Position numbers and translations under genes: made by a program
From: Anaerococcus lactolyticus ATCC 51172
GTDB lineage: Bacteria > Bacillota > Clostridia > Tissierellales > Peptoniphilaceae
Direction of reading: 5' to 3'
NCBI RefSeq assembly: GCF_000156575.1
Contig: NZ_GG666044.1
Location: 485,263 to 549,262, forward strand
DNA length: 64,000 bases
Part shown: positions 1 to 9,833 of the stretch, one piece after another
How the letters are laid out: every line of letters begins with the position of its first letter
Numbering within the stretch: position 1 is the stretch's first letter
Notes under the pieces: generated by a model
What the model was told of the DNA's origin: nothing
Seen by the model: the letters and a program-made list of their open reading frames with translations, nothing else
Database searches by the model: none

Positions 1-709
1 AGGCAAGGTATTCTGCACATGTTAGGGCCATTTTTGGTGTTGAAAGACGTTCGATAGCTGGATCGTCAGCTAGGTTTATAAATAAAACTGAACGGTCAAT
101 GGCGCCTGTTTTCTTAAAGTCATCCATAAAGAATTGGGCTTCTTCAAAGGTGATGCCTATAGCTGCAAATACTACAGCAAAGCCTTCGTCATCTCCCAAA
201 ACCTTAGCTTGTCTAGCGATTTGGGCTGCTACTTGGTTGTGTGGCAGACCGTTTCCAGAAAAGATTGGAAGCTTTTGGCCACGTACAAGGGTATTTAGTC
301 CGTCTATTGTTGAAATACCAGTTTGGATAAATTCTGATGGGTAGTCTCTTGAAACAGGGTTTATAGCTGTGCCGTTAACATCCCTCTTATCTTCTGGAAT
401 TATTTCTGGACCGTCATCTATAACTTCACCTAGACCGTTAAAGGCACGACCTATCATGTCTTCACTTACTGCAAGTTCTAGGGGTCTACCTAAAAATCTT
501 ACAGATGTGCCTTCAAGGTTGATTCCGCTTGAGCCTTCAAATAGCTGAACCATGGCACGATCCTTATCGATTTCTATAACCCTGCCTCTCCTGTGTTCGC
601 CAGTTTGAAGTTTTATATCTACTAATTCTTCGAAGTTTACTCCCTCAACGCCTTCAACAAGCATAAGAGGGCCAACTACTTCTGTTACAGTTCTATATTC
701 TTTTAACAT
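1..709 (-). CDS. ntpB: V-type ATPase subunit B (partial, 3' end beyond window)
   Basis: This is the non-catalytic nucleotide-binding subunit of the V1 head, which alternates with subunit A. Translating the complement from ATG at 709 gives [20 protein letters not shown] and later [16 protein letters not shown] text, the HNQ and [17 protein letters not shown] segments typical of the B subunit. The frame is open to the window edge, so about 236 of the usual ~460 residues are visible. The start lies 4 bases after the stop of subunit A, so the two are translationally coupled. It is the eighth gene of the operon; subunit D would be expected next, outside the window. Confidence 0.95.
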   Translation of the reverse strand, partial: MLKEYRTVTEVVGPLMLVEGVEGVNFEELVDIKLQTGEHRRGRVIEIDKDRAMVQLFEGSSGINLEGTSVRFLGRPLELAVSEDMIGRAFNGLGEVIDDGPEIIPEDKRDVNGTAINPVSRDYPSEFIQTGISTIDGLNTLVRGQKLPIFSGNGLPHNQVAAQIARQAKVLGDDEGFAVVFAAIGITFEEAQFFMDDFKKTGAIDRSVLFINLADDPAIERLSTPKMALTCAEYLA

Positions 710-713
710 CCGT

Positions 714-2471
714 CTATGCCTCCTTTATTAGCTTGCTAATTGCTGAGTCAATCTCTGATCTGATTTCATCAAATCTTAATTTGTTCTCTTCGCTAATTAG
801 TTTTAATCTTGAAATTGATTCGTTAACATCAAGACCTTCTAGTTGTTTAATCTCAACGCCCTTTGACAAGGCTTCTAGGCACTTATCATAGTTATATAAA
901 ATTAGACCTAGCATCTTATCTTGTTTGCCTAGTGAGCAGTAGGTATCCACATCGTGGAAGGCGTTTTGTTGGAGGTAATCCTCTCTGATTGACTTAGTAA
1001 CATTTAATTTTAACTTATCATCATCAGATAGGGCGTCACGTCCAACAAGCCTTACTACTTCCAGGAGTCCTGATTCTTGTTGCAAGAGACTCATGGCGCG
1101 TTTTCTCATAGTTGAGAATTCTTCGTCAACATTTTCGTCTATAAACTTATCCATCTTGTCTTGGTAGAGAGAATAAGATGATAACCAGTTAATAGCTGGG
1201 AAGTGTCTTTGGTAGGACAAATCGTAATCGAGTCCCCAGAAGACCTTAACAATACGTAGGGTTGCCTGGGTTACTGGCTCTGACATATCTCCACCTGGAG
1301 GAGATACGGCTCCTATTACTGAAAGGGTACCGATGTCATCTCTTTTACCTAAAACCCTGACCTTGCCGGCTCTTTCGTAGAAATCAGCAACACGGCTGGC
1401 AAGATAAGCAGGATATCCTTCATCACCTGGCATCTCTTCCAAACGACCACTCATCTCACGGAGGGCTTCTGCCCATCTTGATGTAGAATCAGCCATCATG
1501 GCTACGTTATAGCCCATATCCCTGTAGTATTCTGCAAGAGTAATACCTGTATAAATTGACGCTTCCCTGGCAGCTACTGGCATGTTTGATGTATTTGCAA
1601 TTAGCACTGTACGTTTCATGATTGATTCGCCAGTTTTTGGGTCAACAAGTTCTGGGAATTCATTTAGTACGTCAGTCATCTCATTACCACGCTCGCCACA
1701 ACCAACGTAAATTACGATATCAGCATCAGCAAATTTTGCTATCTGGTGTTGGACAACGGTCTTACCTGAACCAAATGGGCCTGGAATTGCAGCAGTACCA
1801 CCCTTAGCAACAGGGAAGAAGGTGTCTATTACCCTTTGACCAGTGATTAATGGTTCGTTAGGGTCTATTTTTTCCTTGATTGGTCTTCCCTTCCTAACTG
1901 GCCAATATTGGATCATGTTTAATTCTTTATCACCGTCTTTGGTTTCAATAACTGCAATAGTATCAGCTACTGTAAATTCACCAGTTTTTATATCTTTAAG
2001 TTTTCCTTCTACTCCGTAAGGCACCATAATCTTGTGGGTAATAACTGTAGTTTCTTCTACAGTTCCTAGGATATCCCCTGCAACTACTTCGTCACCTATA
2101 TTTGCTACCGGCTCAAAATCCCATAGCTTTTCCCTATCTAAGGCTGGTGCTGTAACTCCTTTTTCTAGGAAATTTCCTGCAAGCATTTCAAGTTTTTCCA
2201 GTGGTCTTTGGATACCATCGTACATTCTCTCGAGCATACCAGGTCCAAGCTCTACTGACAAAGGTCTACCTGTTGACCTAACTTCATCACCAGGGCCTAT
2301 ACCAGTTGTCTCTTCGTAAACTTGGATACTTGCGACATCTCCCCTCATCTCTATTATTTCACCGATGAGCTTATCTTTTGATACCTCAACCACGTCATAG
2401 ATATTAGCATCGGTTAGACCCTCTGCCTCTATAAGTGGTCCAGATACTTTAGTAATTTTACCTATATTCAA
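714..2471 (-). CDS. ntpA: V-type ATPase catalytic subunit A
   Basis: This is the catalytic ATP-hydrolysing subunit of the V1 sector. The 585-residue length is normal for the family. The P-loop GPFGSGKT is at residues 231-238, preceded by the long A-subunit-specific insertion (about residues 110-200, 'bulge' domain) that separates it from F-type beta subunits. [19 protein letters not shown] and [18 protein letters not shown] segments of the catalytic fold follow. The gene sits 11 bases after subunit F and 4 before subunit B within the ntpF-I-K-E-C-G-A-B order. No frameshift or unusual feature is seen. Confidence 0.97.
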   Translation of the reverse strand: MNIGKITKVSGPLIEAEGLTDANIYDVVEVSKDKLIGEIIEMRGDVASIQVYEETTGIGPGDEVRSTGRPLSVELGPGMLERMYDGIQRPLEKLEMLAGNFLEKGVTAPALDREKLWDFEPVANIGDEVVAGDILGTVEETTVITHKIMVPYGVEGKLKDIKTGEFTVADTIAVIETKDGDKELNMIQYWPVRKGRPIKEKIDPNEPLITGQRVIDTFFPVAKGGTAAIPGPFGSGKTVVQHQIAKFADADIVIYVGCGERGNEMTDVLNEFPELVDPKTGESIMKRTVLIANTSNMPVAAREASIYTGITLAEYYRDMGYNVAMMADSTSRWAEALREMSGRLEEMPGDEGYPAYLASRVADFYERAGKVRVLGKRDDIGTLSVIGAVSPPGGDMSEPVTQATLRIVKVFWGLDYDLSYQRHFPAINWLSSYSLYQDKMDKFIDENVDEEFSTMRKRAMSLLQQESGLLEVVRLVGRDALSDDDKLKLNVTKSIREDYLQQNAFHDVDTYCSLGKQDKMLGLILYNYDKCLEALSKGVEIKQLEGLDVNESISRLKLISEENKLRFDEIRSEIDSAISKLIKEA

Positions 2472-2482
2472 ATTAAGCTCCT

Positions 2483-2794
2483 TTAATTTAGAATGTTAGC
2501 TCCAACTGCCTTTTCAACCGAACGGTTGATGTCGGCAAGGCCAATACCAAGTGATCCCTTGTTAGATGGGATTAGGATAATGGCTGGAGTCATAGATTCT
2601 CTGTATTTATCTATAGTTTCGCTGACAAGCTCTGCCATGGCTTCAGTGATAAAAATCACTCCGTAGCCTTCGCCAGCTAGCTTATCTATTAGTTTACTTG
2701 CGTCTTTGTCGTCAATGGCTGTAAAGGCGTCAATTCCAATTGCCTTGAAGGCTAAAATCGAATCCTTATCGCCAATTACTCCTATTTTATACAT
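2483..2794 (-). CDS. ntpG: V-type ATPase subunit F
   Basis: This small central-stalk subunit (103 residues) is equivalent to E. hirae NtpG. It has the Rossmann-like start [20 protein letters not shown] and the conserved [10 protein letters not shown] and [13 protein letters not shown] stretches of the family. Together with subunit D it couples rotation of the head to the membrane rotor. Its first codons overlap the end of subunit C by 8 bases, which indicates translational coupling. Confidence 0.93.
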   Translation of the reverse strand: MYKIGVIGDKDSILAFKAIGIDAFTAIDDKDASKLIDKLAGEGYGVIFITEAMAELVSETIDKYRESMTPAIILIPSNKGSLGIGLADINRSVEKAVGANILN

Positions 2795-3821
2795 AAGTTT
2801 CTCTTAACCTTTCCCTAGTAAAGTCTTTTGGAAGTGAATTTAACTTAGAGATAAAGATTATCCTTAGGTTTTTGATTTCTTGCTCCTTGGCAATTAAAAA
2901 TCCTAACAAAACTTCTGGGCCATAGGTCATGGCTTTTGCTTTTTTGGCAAAGTCCATAAAGTGATCATCGATGGCCTTTTCAAGGTCAAGAAGATTTTCC
3001 TTGTCATTTTTATCCCTATCCAAACTTTTTTTGAGGTAGGAATTCACCTTAAGGCTTGAAGTCTTGGATACAATCTCGTTTTCGTCCATGCTTATCATAG
3101 CAAGAACATCATTTTTATCGAGGTTGCCTCCTTCGATTAGGGCATTTTTCAAATGATCAAAGTCAAGTTTTTGTCCCCTAATCCTTAGGAGAGTCTTGAT
3201 ATTGGCAAGGTCGATTGCTTCCTTTGTATAAGTAAGCAAACTTTCTATTCCAGTCGCCTCTGCAAGATCAAGCTCCCTTTCATAATAGGACTTATCAAGG
3301 GATATGTCTATCATGGCAGGGTTTTCGCTTTGCCTATAAGCATTAAGAGCTTTTTGGGCATAGGCAAGATAGATTTCCCTATCTTCCTTTTTGCCAATAG
3401 AACCAACAGAAACATCCCCATCTGTAGCCTTTAAAAGTTCCCTTTTGATGAAGGCTGTATCCACATTTGCCATAGGCGAATAGATTTTGGAATAATCTTC
3501 TTCTTGGATAAGTTCTTTTACCAAAAGTTTTAGGTTATGGAAATTATATTTTTCGATTAGGTACTGGCTGATATTTTTATCAGGAGTCACATCAGCTATT
3601 TTCCCATAGACCTTAACTAATTCCTTATTTAGGATTTTCTCATACTCCTCATCCCTGTCAAGCTCTCCTATTGCGCTGGCATAGGATGAATCATTTAGAG
3701 CATTTAACACTTCGCTTAAACTTTCATAGTCATTTAGTCTTTCAAGGTCACGGGCCTTAAGCAGATCATCTTCGTAAATCCTTGTGGAAGTAGAAGCTGC
3801 TATGAAGTTTTCTCTTTTCAT
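2787..3821 (-). CDS. ntpC: V-type ATPase subunit C (d-like)
   Basis: This 344-residue, mostly alpha-helical protein corresponds to V-ATPase subunit C/d, the funnel that seats the central stalk on the membrane rotor. Identification rests on length, operon position between E and F, and family-like segments such as [17 protein letters not shown] (residues ~85-100) and the C-terminal [20 protein letters not shown]. The sequence is otherwise weakly conserved, as is usual for this subunit. It overlaps subunit E by 4 bases and subunit F by 8 bases. Confidence 0.92.
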   Translation of the reverse strand: MKRENFIAASTSTRIYEDDLLKARDLERLNDYESLSEVLNALNDSSYASAIGELDRDEEYEKILNKELVKVYGKIADVTPDKNISQYLIEKYNFHNLKLLVKELIQEEDYSKIYSPMANVDTAFIKRELLKATDGDVSVGSIGKKEDREIYLAYAQKALNAYRQSENPAMIDISLDKSYYERELDLAEATGIESLLTYTKEAIDLANIKTLLRIRGQKLDFDHLKNALIEGGNLDKNDVLAMISMDENEIVSKTSSLKVNSYLKKSLDRDKNDKENLLDLEKAIDDHFMDFAKKAKAMTYGPEVLLGFLIAKEQEIKNLRIIFISKLNSLPKDFTRERLRETYV

Positions 3822-4381
3822 ATTTCTTCCTTAGTAAAAAGTGCGTCAGATATTATTTTTTTAATTTCATCTCTTTCGTATTCTATGATTGATGAAAAAG
3901 AATTATCATAGGTGACATTGCCATCTTTTATGATAAAGCCATCATTTGTGGTTTCACTTGCCAGCCTAAGTCCCTTTAGGTCGCTAGAATCAAAGGCAAA
4001 ATCTTCTCCACCTCTAAGGATAATTTCTGCACTTGAATCTGGGAAGCCCTCGAGTCTATTTAAGACAAATTTCTTATAGGTTGGACCATCCAAATTTTTA
4101 AGCTCAGCTAAAACTTTATCAATCACTTGGTCTATTAGCTCATTTTTGGCTTTTATTTTTATATCACGACCCCTACGAGATGAAGAGAGTTCTTCGTTAG
4201 TAAGGGTAGTGGCAGCTTCTTTTTCTGCCTTATCCATAATGATTTTTACTTCTTCGCTAGCCTTACTCTTGGCTTGGTCAGTGATTTCTTTCGCTTCGGC
4301 TCTCGCCTGATCTAATATCTGATTTTTTTCTTCTTCTGCTTTATTTTTTATAGATTCTAATATTAAATCAAGATTATTCAT
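3818..4381 (-). CDS. ntpE: V-type ATPase peripheral-stalk subunit E
   Basis: This 187-residue peripheral-stalk subunit pairs with the G/H subunit to hold the V1 head stationary. The first ~85 residues form a charged, Ala/Glu/Lys-rich coiled coil (KAEEEKNQILDQARAEAKE and similar heptads). The C-terminal half is the globular domain, with a conserved-looking ILRGGEDFAF-type segment. It lies 15 bases after subunit K and overlaps subunit C by 4 bases. Confidence 0.92.
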   Translation of the reverse strand: MNNLDLILESIKNKAEEEKNQILDQARAEAKEITDQAKSKASEEVKIIMDKAEKEAATTLTNEELSSSRRGRDIKIKAKNELIDQVIDKVLAELKNLDGPTYKKFVLNRLEGFPDSSAEIILRGGEDFAFDSSDLKGLRLASETTNDGFIIKDGNVTYDNSFSSIIEYERDEIKKIISDALFTKEEI

Positions 4382-4396
4382 AATCTTATCCTAATA

Positions 4397-4864
4397 TTAC
4401 GCTCTTAAAACAAGGAGTAGGGAAATAACTAGGGCTAGAATTGCGTAAAGCTCAACCATTACTGCGTAAACAACGCCCTTGATAAATTCGTCTTCCTTCT
4501 TAGCTAGGATATTAATACCTGCTACTGCTACCTTTGCCTGAGCGATTGCTGATGTATAACCTGCTATAGCTATTGGTAAAGAAGCCATAAAGAAATATAG
4601 GCCCTTTGCAAAGTCAACATTTCCATCAAGTCTTAGCATAATAAAGAAAGCTATTACGAAACCGTAAAGACCTTGGGTACCTGGCAATAATTGAAGTACT
4701 AATGCCTTACCAAATTTTTCTGGTTGTTCTACTGTAAGTGCTGCAGCAGCCTCACCTGCCATACCTGTTCCCCTAGCTGATCCTGAGCCTGGTAAAAATG
4801 TAGCCATTGCCATTCCAAGTACTGCTAGTATAATTCCGCCATTTTCAATAAAAAAGTTACTCAT
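4397..4864 (-). CDS. ntpK: V-type ATPase rotor subunit K (Na+-type proteolipid)
   Basis: This is the membrane rotor proteolipid, with four transmembrane segments in 155 residues (a duplicated hairpin). The Na+-binding residues known from E. hirae NtpK (L61, T64, Q65, Y68, Q110, E139) are all matched here with a one-residue offset: L60, T63, Q64, Y67, Q109, E138. They fall in the motifs LLPGTQGLYGF, SAIAQAK and VMVELYA. This strongly suggests the complex translocates Na+ rather than H+. The gene is adjacent to subunit I (1-base overlap). Confidence 0.96.
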   Translation of the reverse strand: MSNFFIENGGIILAVLGMAMATFLPGSGSARGTGMAGEAAAALTVEQPEKFGKALVLQLLPGTQGLYGFVIAFFIMLRLDGNVDFAKGLYFFMASLPIAIAGYTSAIAQAKVAVAGINILAKKEDEFIKGVVYAVMVELYAILALVISLLLVLRA

Positions 4865-6786
4865 TATTTCCTCCTTTTATTAATGATAATCTTTTTAGTA
4901 TCTTCTAACATTTCTCTAAATTTAATTCCACCACCCTCGTAGAACTTGTTAAACATCTCTACATAAATAAGTCTTAGGCCGTGGACATAAGCTGATAAGT
5001 AGGATAGGAACATATTAAATATTTGAAAAATTACAAAAATTAATATGCCACCAAGGATGCCAACAATACCTGCACCTCCTACCATTTTAACAATTACATT
5101 TACTGCATAAGCTACAAAGCCACCTGATAAAACAAGGGCCATAAGTCTTAGGAAGGATACAAAATCTCCTATCCAAGATGTAAGTCCATACACATTATAA
5201 AAACCAGAACCAAGTCTACCACCGATTGTTTTTGCATCTCTTCCTGAAAATAGGAGGATACCAACCATACCGGCTGCCATCACATAAAGGCCGATTTTTG
5301 ACTTGCTATAAACATAATAACCTATTCCACCAAGGAACATATAAGTAAATAGCGAATCGTAAACGGCATCTAGTGGTCTGTTGTTTTTAAGATTAATAAT
5401 TATGGTCATACCCACACTTACCATCAAGGCAACTGTACCAATGGCAAAGCTCATGCCAATGAGGGTGTAAACATCTTTTTGGGTATCTACCCAGCCAAAA
5501 GGAACTTCGATTATGCCACCAAAGACTGAACCGAAAAGTATTCCAAAGAAACAAGCTGAAAGTGAAATAGCAAAAAATAGCTTGACCATCTTCTCGCTTG
5601 ACTTTGTAAGATCTTTCATCTTAAGCATGGCAACAGTTCCAATCACTCCCAGAAGTCCATAGCCCAAGTCACCAATCATAAACCCAGTAAAGATAGTATA
5701 AAATATTGCCACAAGCAAGGATGGGTCTATTTCGTTGTATTTTGGTAGGGCATAGGTTTCAACTACCGACTCAAAAGGTTCAACTATCGAATTATTCTCA
5801 AGGATAATTGGCACGTCTGGATCATCAAGGTCGGCTTTTCTTATATCAAGCATAAACTCTTCGCCAAGAACACTTGTAAGGTCCTCCTTAAAAGCATCCA
5901 CCATATCAGCAGGCACGAAGCCTTCTATGACATCCATAGACTCAGTTTTTAAGAAATACTCGGCGCTTGCTTCCTTTTTTCTTTCGTTTTCAAGGAAAGA
6001 TTCGTAGAGGTAGAAGTCATCCATGTACTTAAAAAATCCTGCAATTTCCTCTTCAAGTTTAGTGATATCGTTTTTATATTTATACGAATCAGCTTTTAGT
6101 TTTTCAAGCTCATCGCCTACTGGGCCACTTGCTTTTACCCTTATCCTGGTAAAACCAAACTCCCTTAGGATCTCTTTAAATTCTTCTTTTTCATCTAGGG
6201 AAGAAATTCCAACTATGTAGCTAACCTTATCTTTTTCGCTTAGCCTATAGACTAGAGATTTTTCCAAATGTTTTTCTACAAGCTCTTTTCTTAGGTCATC
6301 GTAAAATTGACTTGAAATCGAGCCAGTTTCTACCAAGACCCTTGTCGAATTGTAGAGGTCATTTATATCTAGGTTTATGTCCTTCCATGGAAATAAATCG
6401 TCGATTTTAGAATCATTCGCCTGTTTTTTATCAACCAGGCCTTCCCTTTCTTTAACTAATTTAATTAACTTATCATAAATAAGGTCAAAATCAAAATTCT
6501 CAGAATCCCTATAGACATTTTCTATATCTAATCTCTTAAGCTCGTTTGGGCTTTCTTCTTTGGAATATTTTTTGACAGTCTCAACAGCGTATTTAAGCTT
6601 ATCCTGCCTATCTTCCAAAGACTTAAGGGCAACTGAATTTTCAACCTCTTTTAGGTAAGATTCATTTTCTTCTAATTTAAGGTCATTAAAATGCACATAG
6701 TTAAAATTTTGAAGAATATCAAGCAGGCTAGATCGCTTATTGTAAAAACTAAGCAAGCTAAACTTATTCATCTTAACTATTGCCAT
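4864..6786 (-). CDS. ntpI: V-type ATPase membrane subunit I (a subunit)
   Basis: This 640-residue stator subunit has a long hydrophilic N-terminal domain (about residues 1-350, rich in coiled coil) that binds the peripheral stalks. A C-terminal membrane domain of several helices follows (about 355-620; for example FYTIFTGFMIGDLGYGLLG and WIGDFVSFLRLMALVLSGGF, the latter carrying the family's essential Arg). It forms the ion half-channels against subunit K. The start overlaps the preceding small stalk gene by 14 bases. Confidence 0.95.
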   Translation of the reverse strand: MAIVKMNKFSLLSFYNKRSSLLDILQNFNYVHFNDLKLEENESYLKEVENSVALKSLEDRQDKLKYAVETVKKYSKEESPNELKRLDIENVYRDSENFDFDLIYDKLIKLVKEREGLVDKKQANDSKIDDLFPWKDINLDINDLYNSTRVLVETGSISSQFYDDLRKELVEKHLEKSLVYRLSEKDKVSYIVGISSLDEKEEFKEILREFGFTRIRVKASGPVGDELEKLKADSYKYKNDITKLEEEIAGFFKYMDDFYLYESFLENERKKEASAEYFLKTESMDVIEGFVPADMVDAFKEDLTSVLGEEFMLDIRKADLDDPDVPIILENNSIVEPFESVVETYALPKYNEIDPSLLVAIFYTIFTGFMIGDLGYGLLGVIGTVAMLKMKDLTKSSEKMVKLFFAISLSACFFGILFGSVFGGIIEVPFGWVDTQKDVYTLIGMSFAIGTVALMVSVGMTIIINLKNNRPLDAVYDSLFTYMFLGGIGYYVYSKSKIGLYVMAAGMVGILLFSGRDAKTIGGRLGSGFYNVYGLTSWIGDFVSFLRLMALVLSGGFVAYAVNVIVKMVGGAGIVGILGGILIFVIFQIFNMFLSYLSAYVHGLRLIYVEMFNKFYEGGGIKFREMLEDTKKIIINKRRK

Positions 6787-7096
6787 TATTTACTATCCTT
6801 TCTACAAGCAAGTCTACAGTCTTTTTAATGTCGCCTAAATCTCTTTTTTTGATTTCCTCTGCAACTTCACTCGCTTTTTCTAACACCGGTTTGCTTTCTT
6901 CAAGGGCCTTAAGCTTAGCTTCCTCTACTAGTTTTTTTGCCTTTACCTTAGCTCGATCAATCTCTTCTTTGTAGGACTCATCTGCTTTGATCTTAGCTTC
7001 TTCTACTAGCTTTCGGGCTTTTTCTTTGGCCAAATCAAGTTCTTTTGCAGCCGACTCTTCGGCTAATTTGACTTGATTCAAAATGTCATCAGTCAT
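6773..7096 (-). CDS. ntpF: V-type ATPase peripheral-stalk subunit G/H
   Basis: First gene of the ATPase operon. The 107-residue protein is almost entirely a charged coiled coil (KARKLVEEAKIKADESYKEE, then a second copy-like heptad block at residues ~50-75). It matches E. hirae NtpF in size and position and pairs with subunit E in the peripheral stalk. Similar Lys/Glu/Ala coiled coils occur elsewhere, so identification relies on operon position as well as composition. Confidence 0.88.
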   Translation of the reverse strand: MTDDILNQVKLAEESAAKELDLAKEKARKLVEEAKIKADESYKEEIDRAKVKAKKLVEEAKLKALEESKPVLEKASEVAEEIKKRDLGDIKKTVDLLVERIVNNGNS

Positions 7097-7118
7097 AATT
7101 CACCCCCTAGTTAATTAA

Positions 7119-7127
7119 ATTATATCA
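7119..7127 (-). promoter_or_regulatory. Extended -10 element of the ntp operon
   Basis: On the minus strand this reads TGATATAAT, an extended -10 (TGnTATAAT), 23 bases upstream of the first ATPase gene. No good -35 hexamer is seen at the expected spacing, which is tolerated for extended -10 promoters. Confidence 0.5.
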
Positions 7128-7153
7128 TATTTTTACCCAATTCGGGTATAGTC

Positions 7154-7182
7154 TAGACAAAATAAGACTTATATTTTATAAT
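7154..7182 (+). promoter_or_regulatory. Promoter of the lipoprotein gene
   Basis: TAGACA (7154-7159), a 17-base spacer and a perfect TATAAT (7177-7182) lie just upstream of the lipoprotein gene. The -10 is 14 bases from the start codon, so the 5' leader would be only a few bases plus the ribosome site GAGGA. It is divergent from the ATPase operon promoter. Confidence 0.6.
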
Positions 7183-7196
7183 TTAGAGGAAAATTT

Positions 7197-8282
7197 ATGA
7201 AAAAATACTTGCTGATACTCATAATTATGTTATTTTTGCCAGGGTGTGAAAAAGAAAATAAGGCAAATACCGAAATTTATCCCCTAGCAAAAATTGATAA
7301 ATTCAAACAAGATGATAGCCTTTATACTGGCGAAAAACTAATAACCTACCCAACATCAATTAAAGAAACAAATGAAACCTATTCGAAAAAAGATTTGGAT
7401 AACTTAGACTATGACAAGGAAGTAAGGCTAAATGATATATTTTTTAGAATTCCTTCTAAGTGCGAGATTTTCAAAAAAGAAGACAGCTATTTTATTGATT
7501 TTCCCCTAGACTCATCCTACAATATCTTAATTAGCTTCAAAAAGCTCGATGCGACTTATGACCTTATCGACCTTTCTAACGTTCTAATTAAGGAGGAAAA
7601 TCTAGCAGCAAAAATCATATCCCAACCTGTCAGAAATAAGTTTACAGACTTGGATAGCGCTTATTTTATAAGCAGGGACGATGAGTACACCTACACCCAC
7701 TTTTTTATAAAAAGCGCCAACTCCACCCTATATTTTACAATCAAGGAAAACGGAACAAGGGCTGGTGGGAAAATTATGTCCGACATCTTAATGACTTCCT
7801 ATGTGACCGGCAACGACCCATTTGAAGTCAGAAAAACCTTTGAAGACTTTAAGGACAGCCTATCAATTTTTGCCACAAGCGATGTAGATTTTGCTGACCT
7901 ATCCCTAAAAATCCCAGAAAATTTTCTCCTAAAACAAGAGGGCGATGGTTTTAAATATTTCTTGGCCAAGGAAGATAATGAAGTCCTAGGAGAAATCATC
8001 ATGAAAGAAGATAGGCTCGATGGTAGTCTTTATGATGCATACAGCCTAAATTCTGGAGATATAATCTACCCAACCCAGCTGATAAATATGGGTGAAGTTT
8101 CACTTAATAATGGTATTTTGGAAGGAGAAATCAGACTTTATTCAAGAGAAAACACCCTCACAGGAAAAAAATTTGTATTAAAGAAGAAAAATTACCTTAC
8201 AATAATAGTTGTGGGTCCCCTTGCCAATAAGTCCCTGGCCATTTCTATGGCAGAGTCAATTAAGGAATCTATAAAAAAATAA
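7197..8282 (+). CDS. Hypothetical lipoprotein
   Basis: A 361-residue predicted lipoprotein. The N-terminus has two lysines, a hydrophobic stretch and the lipobox LPGC with Cys17 as the lipidation site, so the mature protein should sit on the outer face of the membrane. I do not recognise a named domain. The body seems to contain two related halves, each with a 'D(F/A)xLSLKIPxxF' or 'DIFFRIPSKCEIF' style segment (near residues 80-95 and 235-250), which suggests an internal repeat of a beta-rich domain. It is a single gene transcribed divergently from the ATPase operon. Confidence 0.8.
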   Translation: MKKYLLILIIMLFLPGCEKENKANTEIYPLAKIDKFKQDDSLYTGEKLITYPTSIKETNETYSKKDLDNLDYDKEVRLNDIFFRIPSKCEIFKKEDSYFIDFPLDSSYNILISFKKLDATYDLIDLSNVLIKEENLAAKIISQPVRNKFTDLDSAYFISRDDEYTYTHFFIKSANSTLYFTIKENGTRAGGKIMSDILMTSYVTGNDPFEVRKTFEDFKDSLSIFATSDVDFADLSLKIPENFLLKQEGDGFKYFLAKEDNEVLGEIIMKEDRLDGSLYDAYSLNSGDIIYPTQLINMGEVSLNNGILEGEIRLYSRENTLTGKKFVLKKKNYLTIIVVGPLANKSLAISMAESIKESIKK

Positions 8283-8298
8283 TGTTTCGTGTGAAACA
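8283..8298. promoter_or_regulatory. parS-like palindrome (outlying)
   Basis: TGTTTCGTGTGAAACA differs from the Bacillota parS consensus TGTTTCACGTGAAACA only in the central bases. It begins at the base after the lipoprotein stop codon and could instead (or also) form the stem of a weak terminator, since it is flanked by AA...TT pairs. It is ~19 kb from parAB. Confidence 0.5.
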
Positions 8299-8330
8299 TT
8301 ATTTCATGAGAAATACAATTTTGATTTTTT

Positions 8331-8362
8331 CAAAAAATAAACAGAGCGAAAAATCGCTCTGT
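8331..8362 (-). terminator. Terminator of the nrdB operon
   Basis: A 9-bp stem ACAGAGCGA/TCGCTCTGT with a 4-base loop, followed on the minus strand by TTATTTTTT. It begins 3 bases after the nrdB stop codon. Confidence 0.85.
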
Positions 8363-8365
8363 CTT

Positions 8366-9424
8366 TTATAGGTCGTCTTCGATTATAGATGATTTAGAAT
8401 AGGCAGTTACTTTTGCTTCGAAGAAGTCAGTCTTAACTCTATTTGGATCTGAATATTCATCTACCCATTTCATTGATTGTGGAATCTCGGTGTAACCTTC
8501 AAATAGTGGGTCAAATCCTAGGCCCTTAGCACGAAGGTTGCCAAGATATTTGATGTAGTCTTCAATCATGGTTGTAGATAGTCCTGCAATATTATCGCCG
8601 ATAGCGTATTTGCCCCATTCGATTTCCTGGCGTACGCCTTCTTTTAGCATATCTCTATAAACAATTGTTGCCTCTGGTGTGAAAAGATCTGGTCTTTCCT
8701 TCTTTAGGTCGTTAATTAGGGACCTAAAAAGCCAAAGGTGGGTATTCTCATCCCTGTTGATGTATCTGATTTCTTGGACAGTTCCTGGCATCTTGCCATT
8801 TCTTCCTAGATTGTAGAAGAAGGAAAAGCCTGAATAGAAGTAGATTCCCTCAAGTATATAATTTGCTATAAGTGCTCTCACAAATTTAAACTCATTATCA
8901 TCAACCAAAAATTCGTTGTATTGTTCACCAATAAACTCATTACGTCTTAGAAGGTGATCATCTTCCTTCCAAAGGTACAAAATTCTTGTCCTCTCCTCAG
9001 GTGAGCAGATGGTATCAAGAATGTATGAATAAGACTGAGAATGGATTGACTCCTGGTAGGTCTGAATTGAAAGACAAAGGTTAATCTCATTTGCAGTCAC
9101 ATAAGTTTGTAGGTTTGGCAAGTTGGCTGTCTGGATAGAATCAAGATAGGTTAAAAATGACAAAATCCTATCAAAAGCTCTCTTTTCGTGTTGGTCAAGC
9201 TTCCTATAATCTTTGATATCTTGGTTGAGGTTTATCTCCTCTGGAATCCAAAAATTATTCATAGCCTGCCTGTACCAATCGGATGTCCAGGTATATTTTA
9301 AATTGTTAAAATCATTAAGGTTTGTTGTGTTACCTTGAATAATCTTTCTCTTAGCAAGATCAATATCGCCATTTTCATTGAAAATGCCACGCTTCTCGAC
9401 TTCTTTCTTTTTACTTTCTTCCAT
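8366..9424 (-). CDS. nrdB: Class I ribonucleotide reductase, small (beta) subunit
   Basis: This subunit makes the radical used by the large subunit to reduce ribonucleoside diphosphates for DNA synthesis. The 352-residue ferritin-like protein retains the full set of metal ligands: D95, E125, H128, E192, E226, H229. The radical tyrosine is Y132 in HSQSYSYI, each about ten residues offset from E. coli NrdB. It is 9 bases downstream of a small membrane-protein gene and separated from nrdA by ~1.3 kb. No nrdI or nrdH is seen nearby. Confidence 0.96.
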   Translation of the reverse strand: MEESKKKEVEKRGIFNENGDIDLAKRKIIQGNTTNLNDFNNLKYTWTSDWYRQAMNNFWIPEEINLNQDIKDYRKLDQHEKRAFDRILSFLTYLDSIQTANLPNLQTYVTANEINLCLSIQTYQESIHSQSYSYILDTICSPEERTRILYLWKEDDHLLRRNEFIGEQYNEFLVDDNEFKFVRALIANYILEGIYFYSGFSFFYNLGRNGKMPGTVQEIRYINRDENTHLWLFRSLINDLKKERPDLFTPEATIVYRDMLKEGVRQEIEWGKYAIGDNIAGLSTTMIEDYIKYLGNLRAKGLGFDPLFEGYTEIPQSMKWVDEYSDPNRVKTDFFEAKVTAYSKSSIIEDDL

Positions 9425-9433
9425 TTCTACCTC

Positions 9434-9790
9434 CTAAGAAATAATATTCAACACAATAGATGAAACTATTGAAAGTACAATAGATGCAAAAATCAAACTA
9501 AATAAATGGGAGTCAATATAGGCCCCATCAACAAATTTAAAAGCCAAATACAAGACAAAAGCAGAAATCACAAGGTGAAATAAACCCAAGGTCAAAAAGC
9601 TAATAGGAAAGGCAAAAAACCTAAGAATAGGCTCAACAACCCTCTGAAGCAGAGTCAAAACAATAGCTGTAATAATAAGCGCCGAAGTCTTATCAAAAGA
9701 AATATGGCTAATAAACTTACTCATCAAAAATAATGAAATAGCATTTGCTATAAATAAAATCAACAAAATAAACTCCTTTTCTTCATCCAA
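9434..9790 (-). CDS. Small membrane protein of the phage-holin-4 / YvlD family
   Basis: A 118-residue protein with four hydrophobic segments (about 6-26, 35-58, 64-85, 95-117). It resembles the PF04020 family ('Mycobacterial 4 TMS phage holin, superfamily IV'), including the RVVEPILRFFAFPISFLTLGLF core in the middle. Despite the family name most members are ordinary chromosomal membrane proteins of unknown function. It is the first gene of the unit that continues into nrdB 9 bases later, so it is probably co-transcribed with the reductase. Confidence 0.8.
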   Translation of the reverse strand: MDEEKEFILLILFIANAISLFLMSKFISHISFDKTSALIITAIVLTLLQRVVEPILRFFAFPISFLTLGLFHLVISAFVLYLAFKFVDGAYIDSHLFSLIFASIVLSIVSSIVLNIIS

Positions 9791-9812
9791 GATGAATTGT
9801 TCTTATAATATT

Positions 9813-9821
9813 ATTATACCA
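9813..9821 (-). promoter_or_regulatory. Extended -10 element upstream of the holin-like/nrdB unit
   Basis: On the minus strand it reads TGGTATAAT, a perfect extended -10. The expected -35 region falls inside the first of three tandem GATAA-type repeats, so a protein bound there should block or control this promoter. Confidence 0.55.
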
Positions 9822-9833
9822 GATTATTATTTT

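Noticed and set aside
9434..9790. Prophage holin
   Set aside because: The family name is misleading; there are no other phage genes nearby and the gene is in a unit with nrdB.
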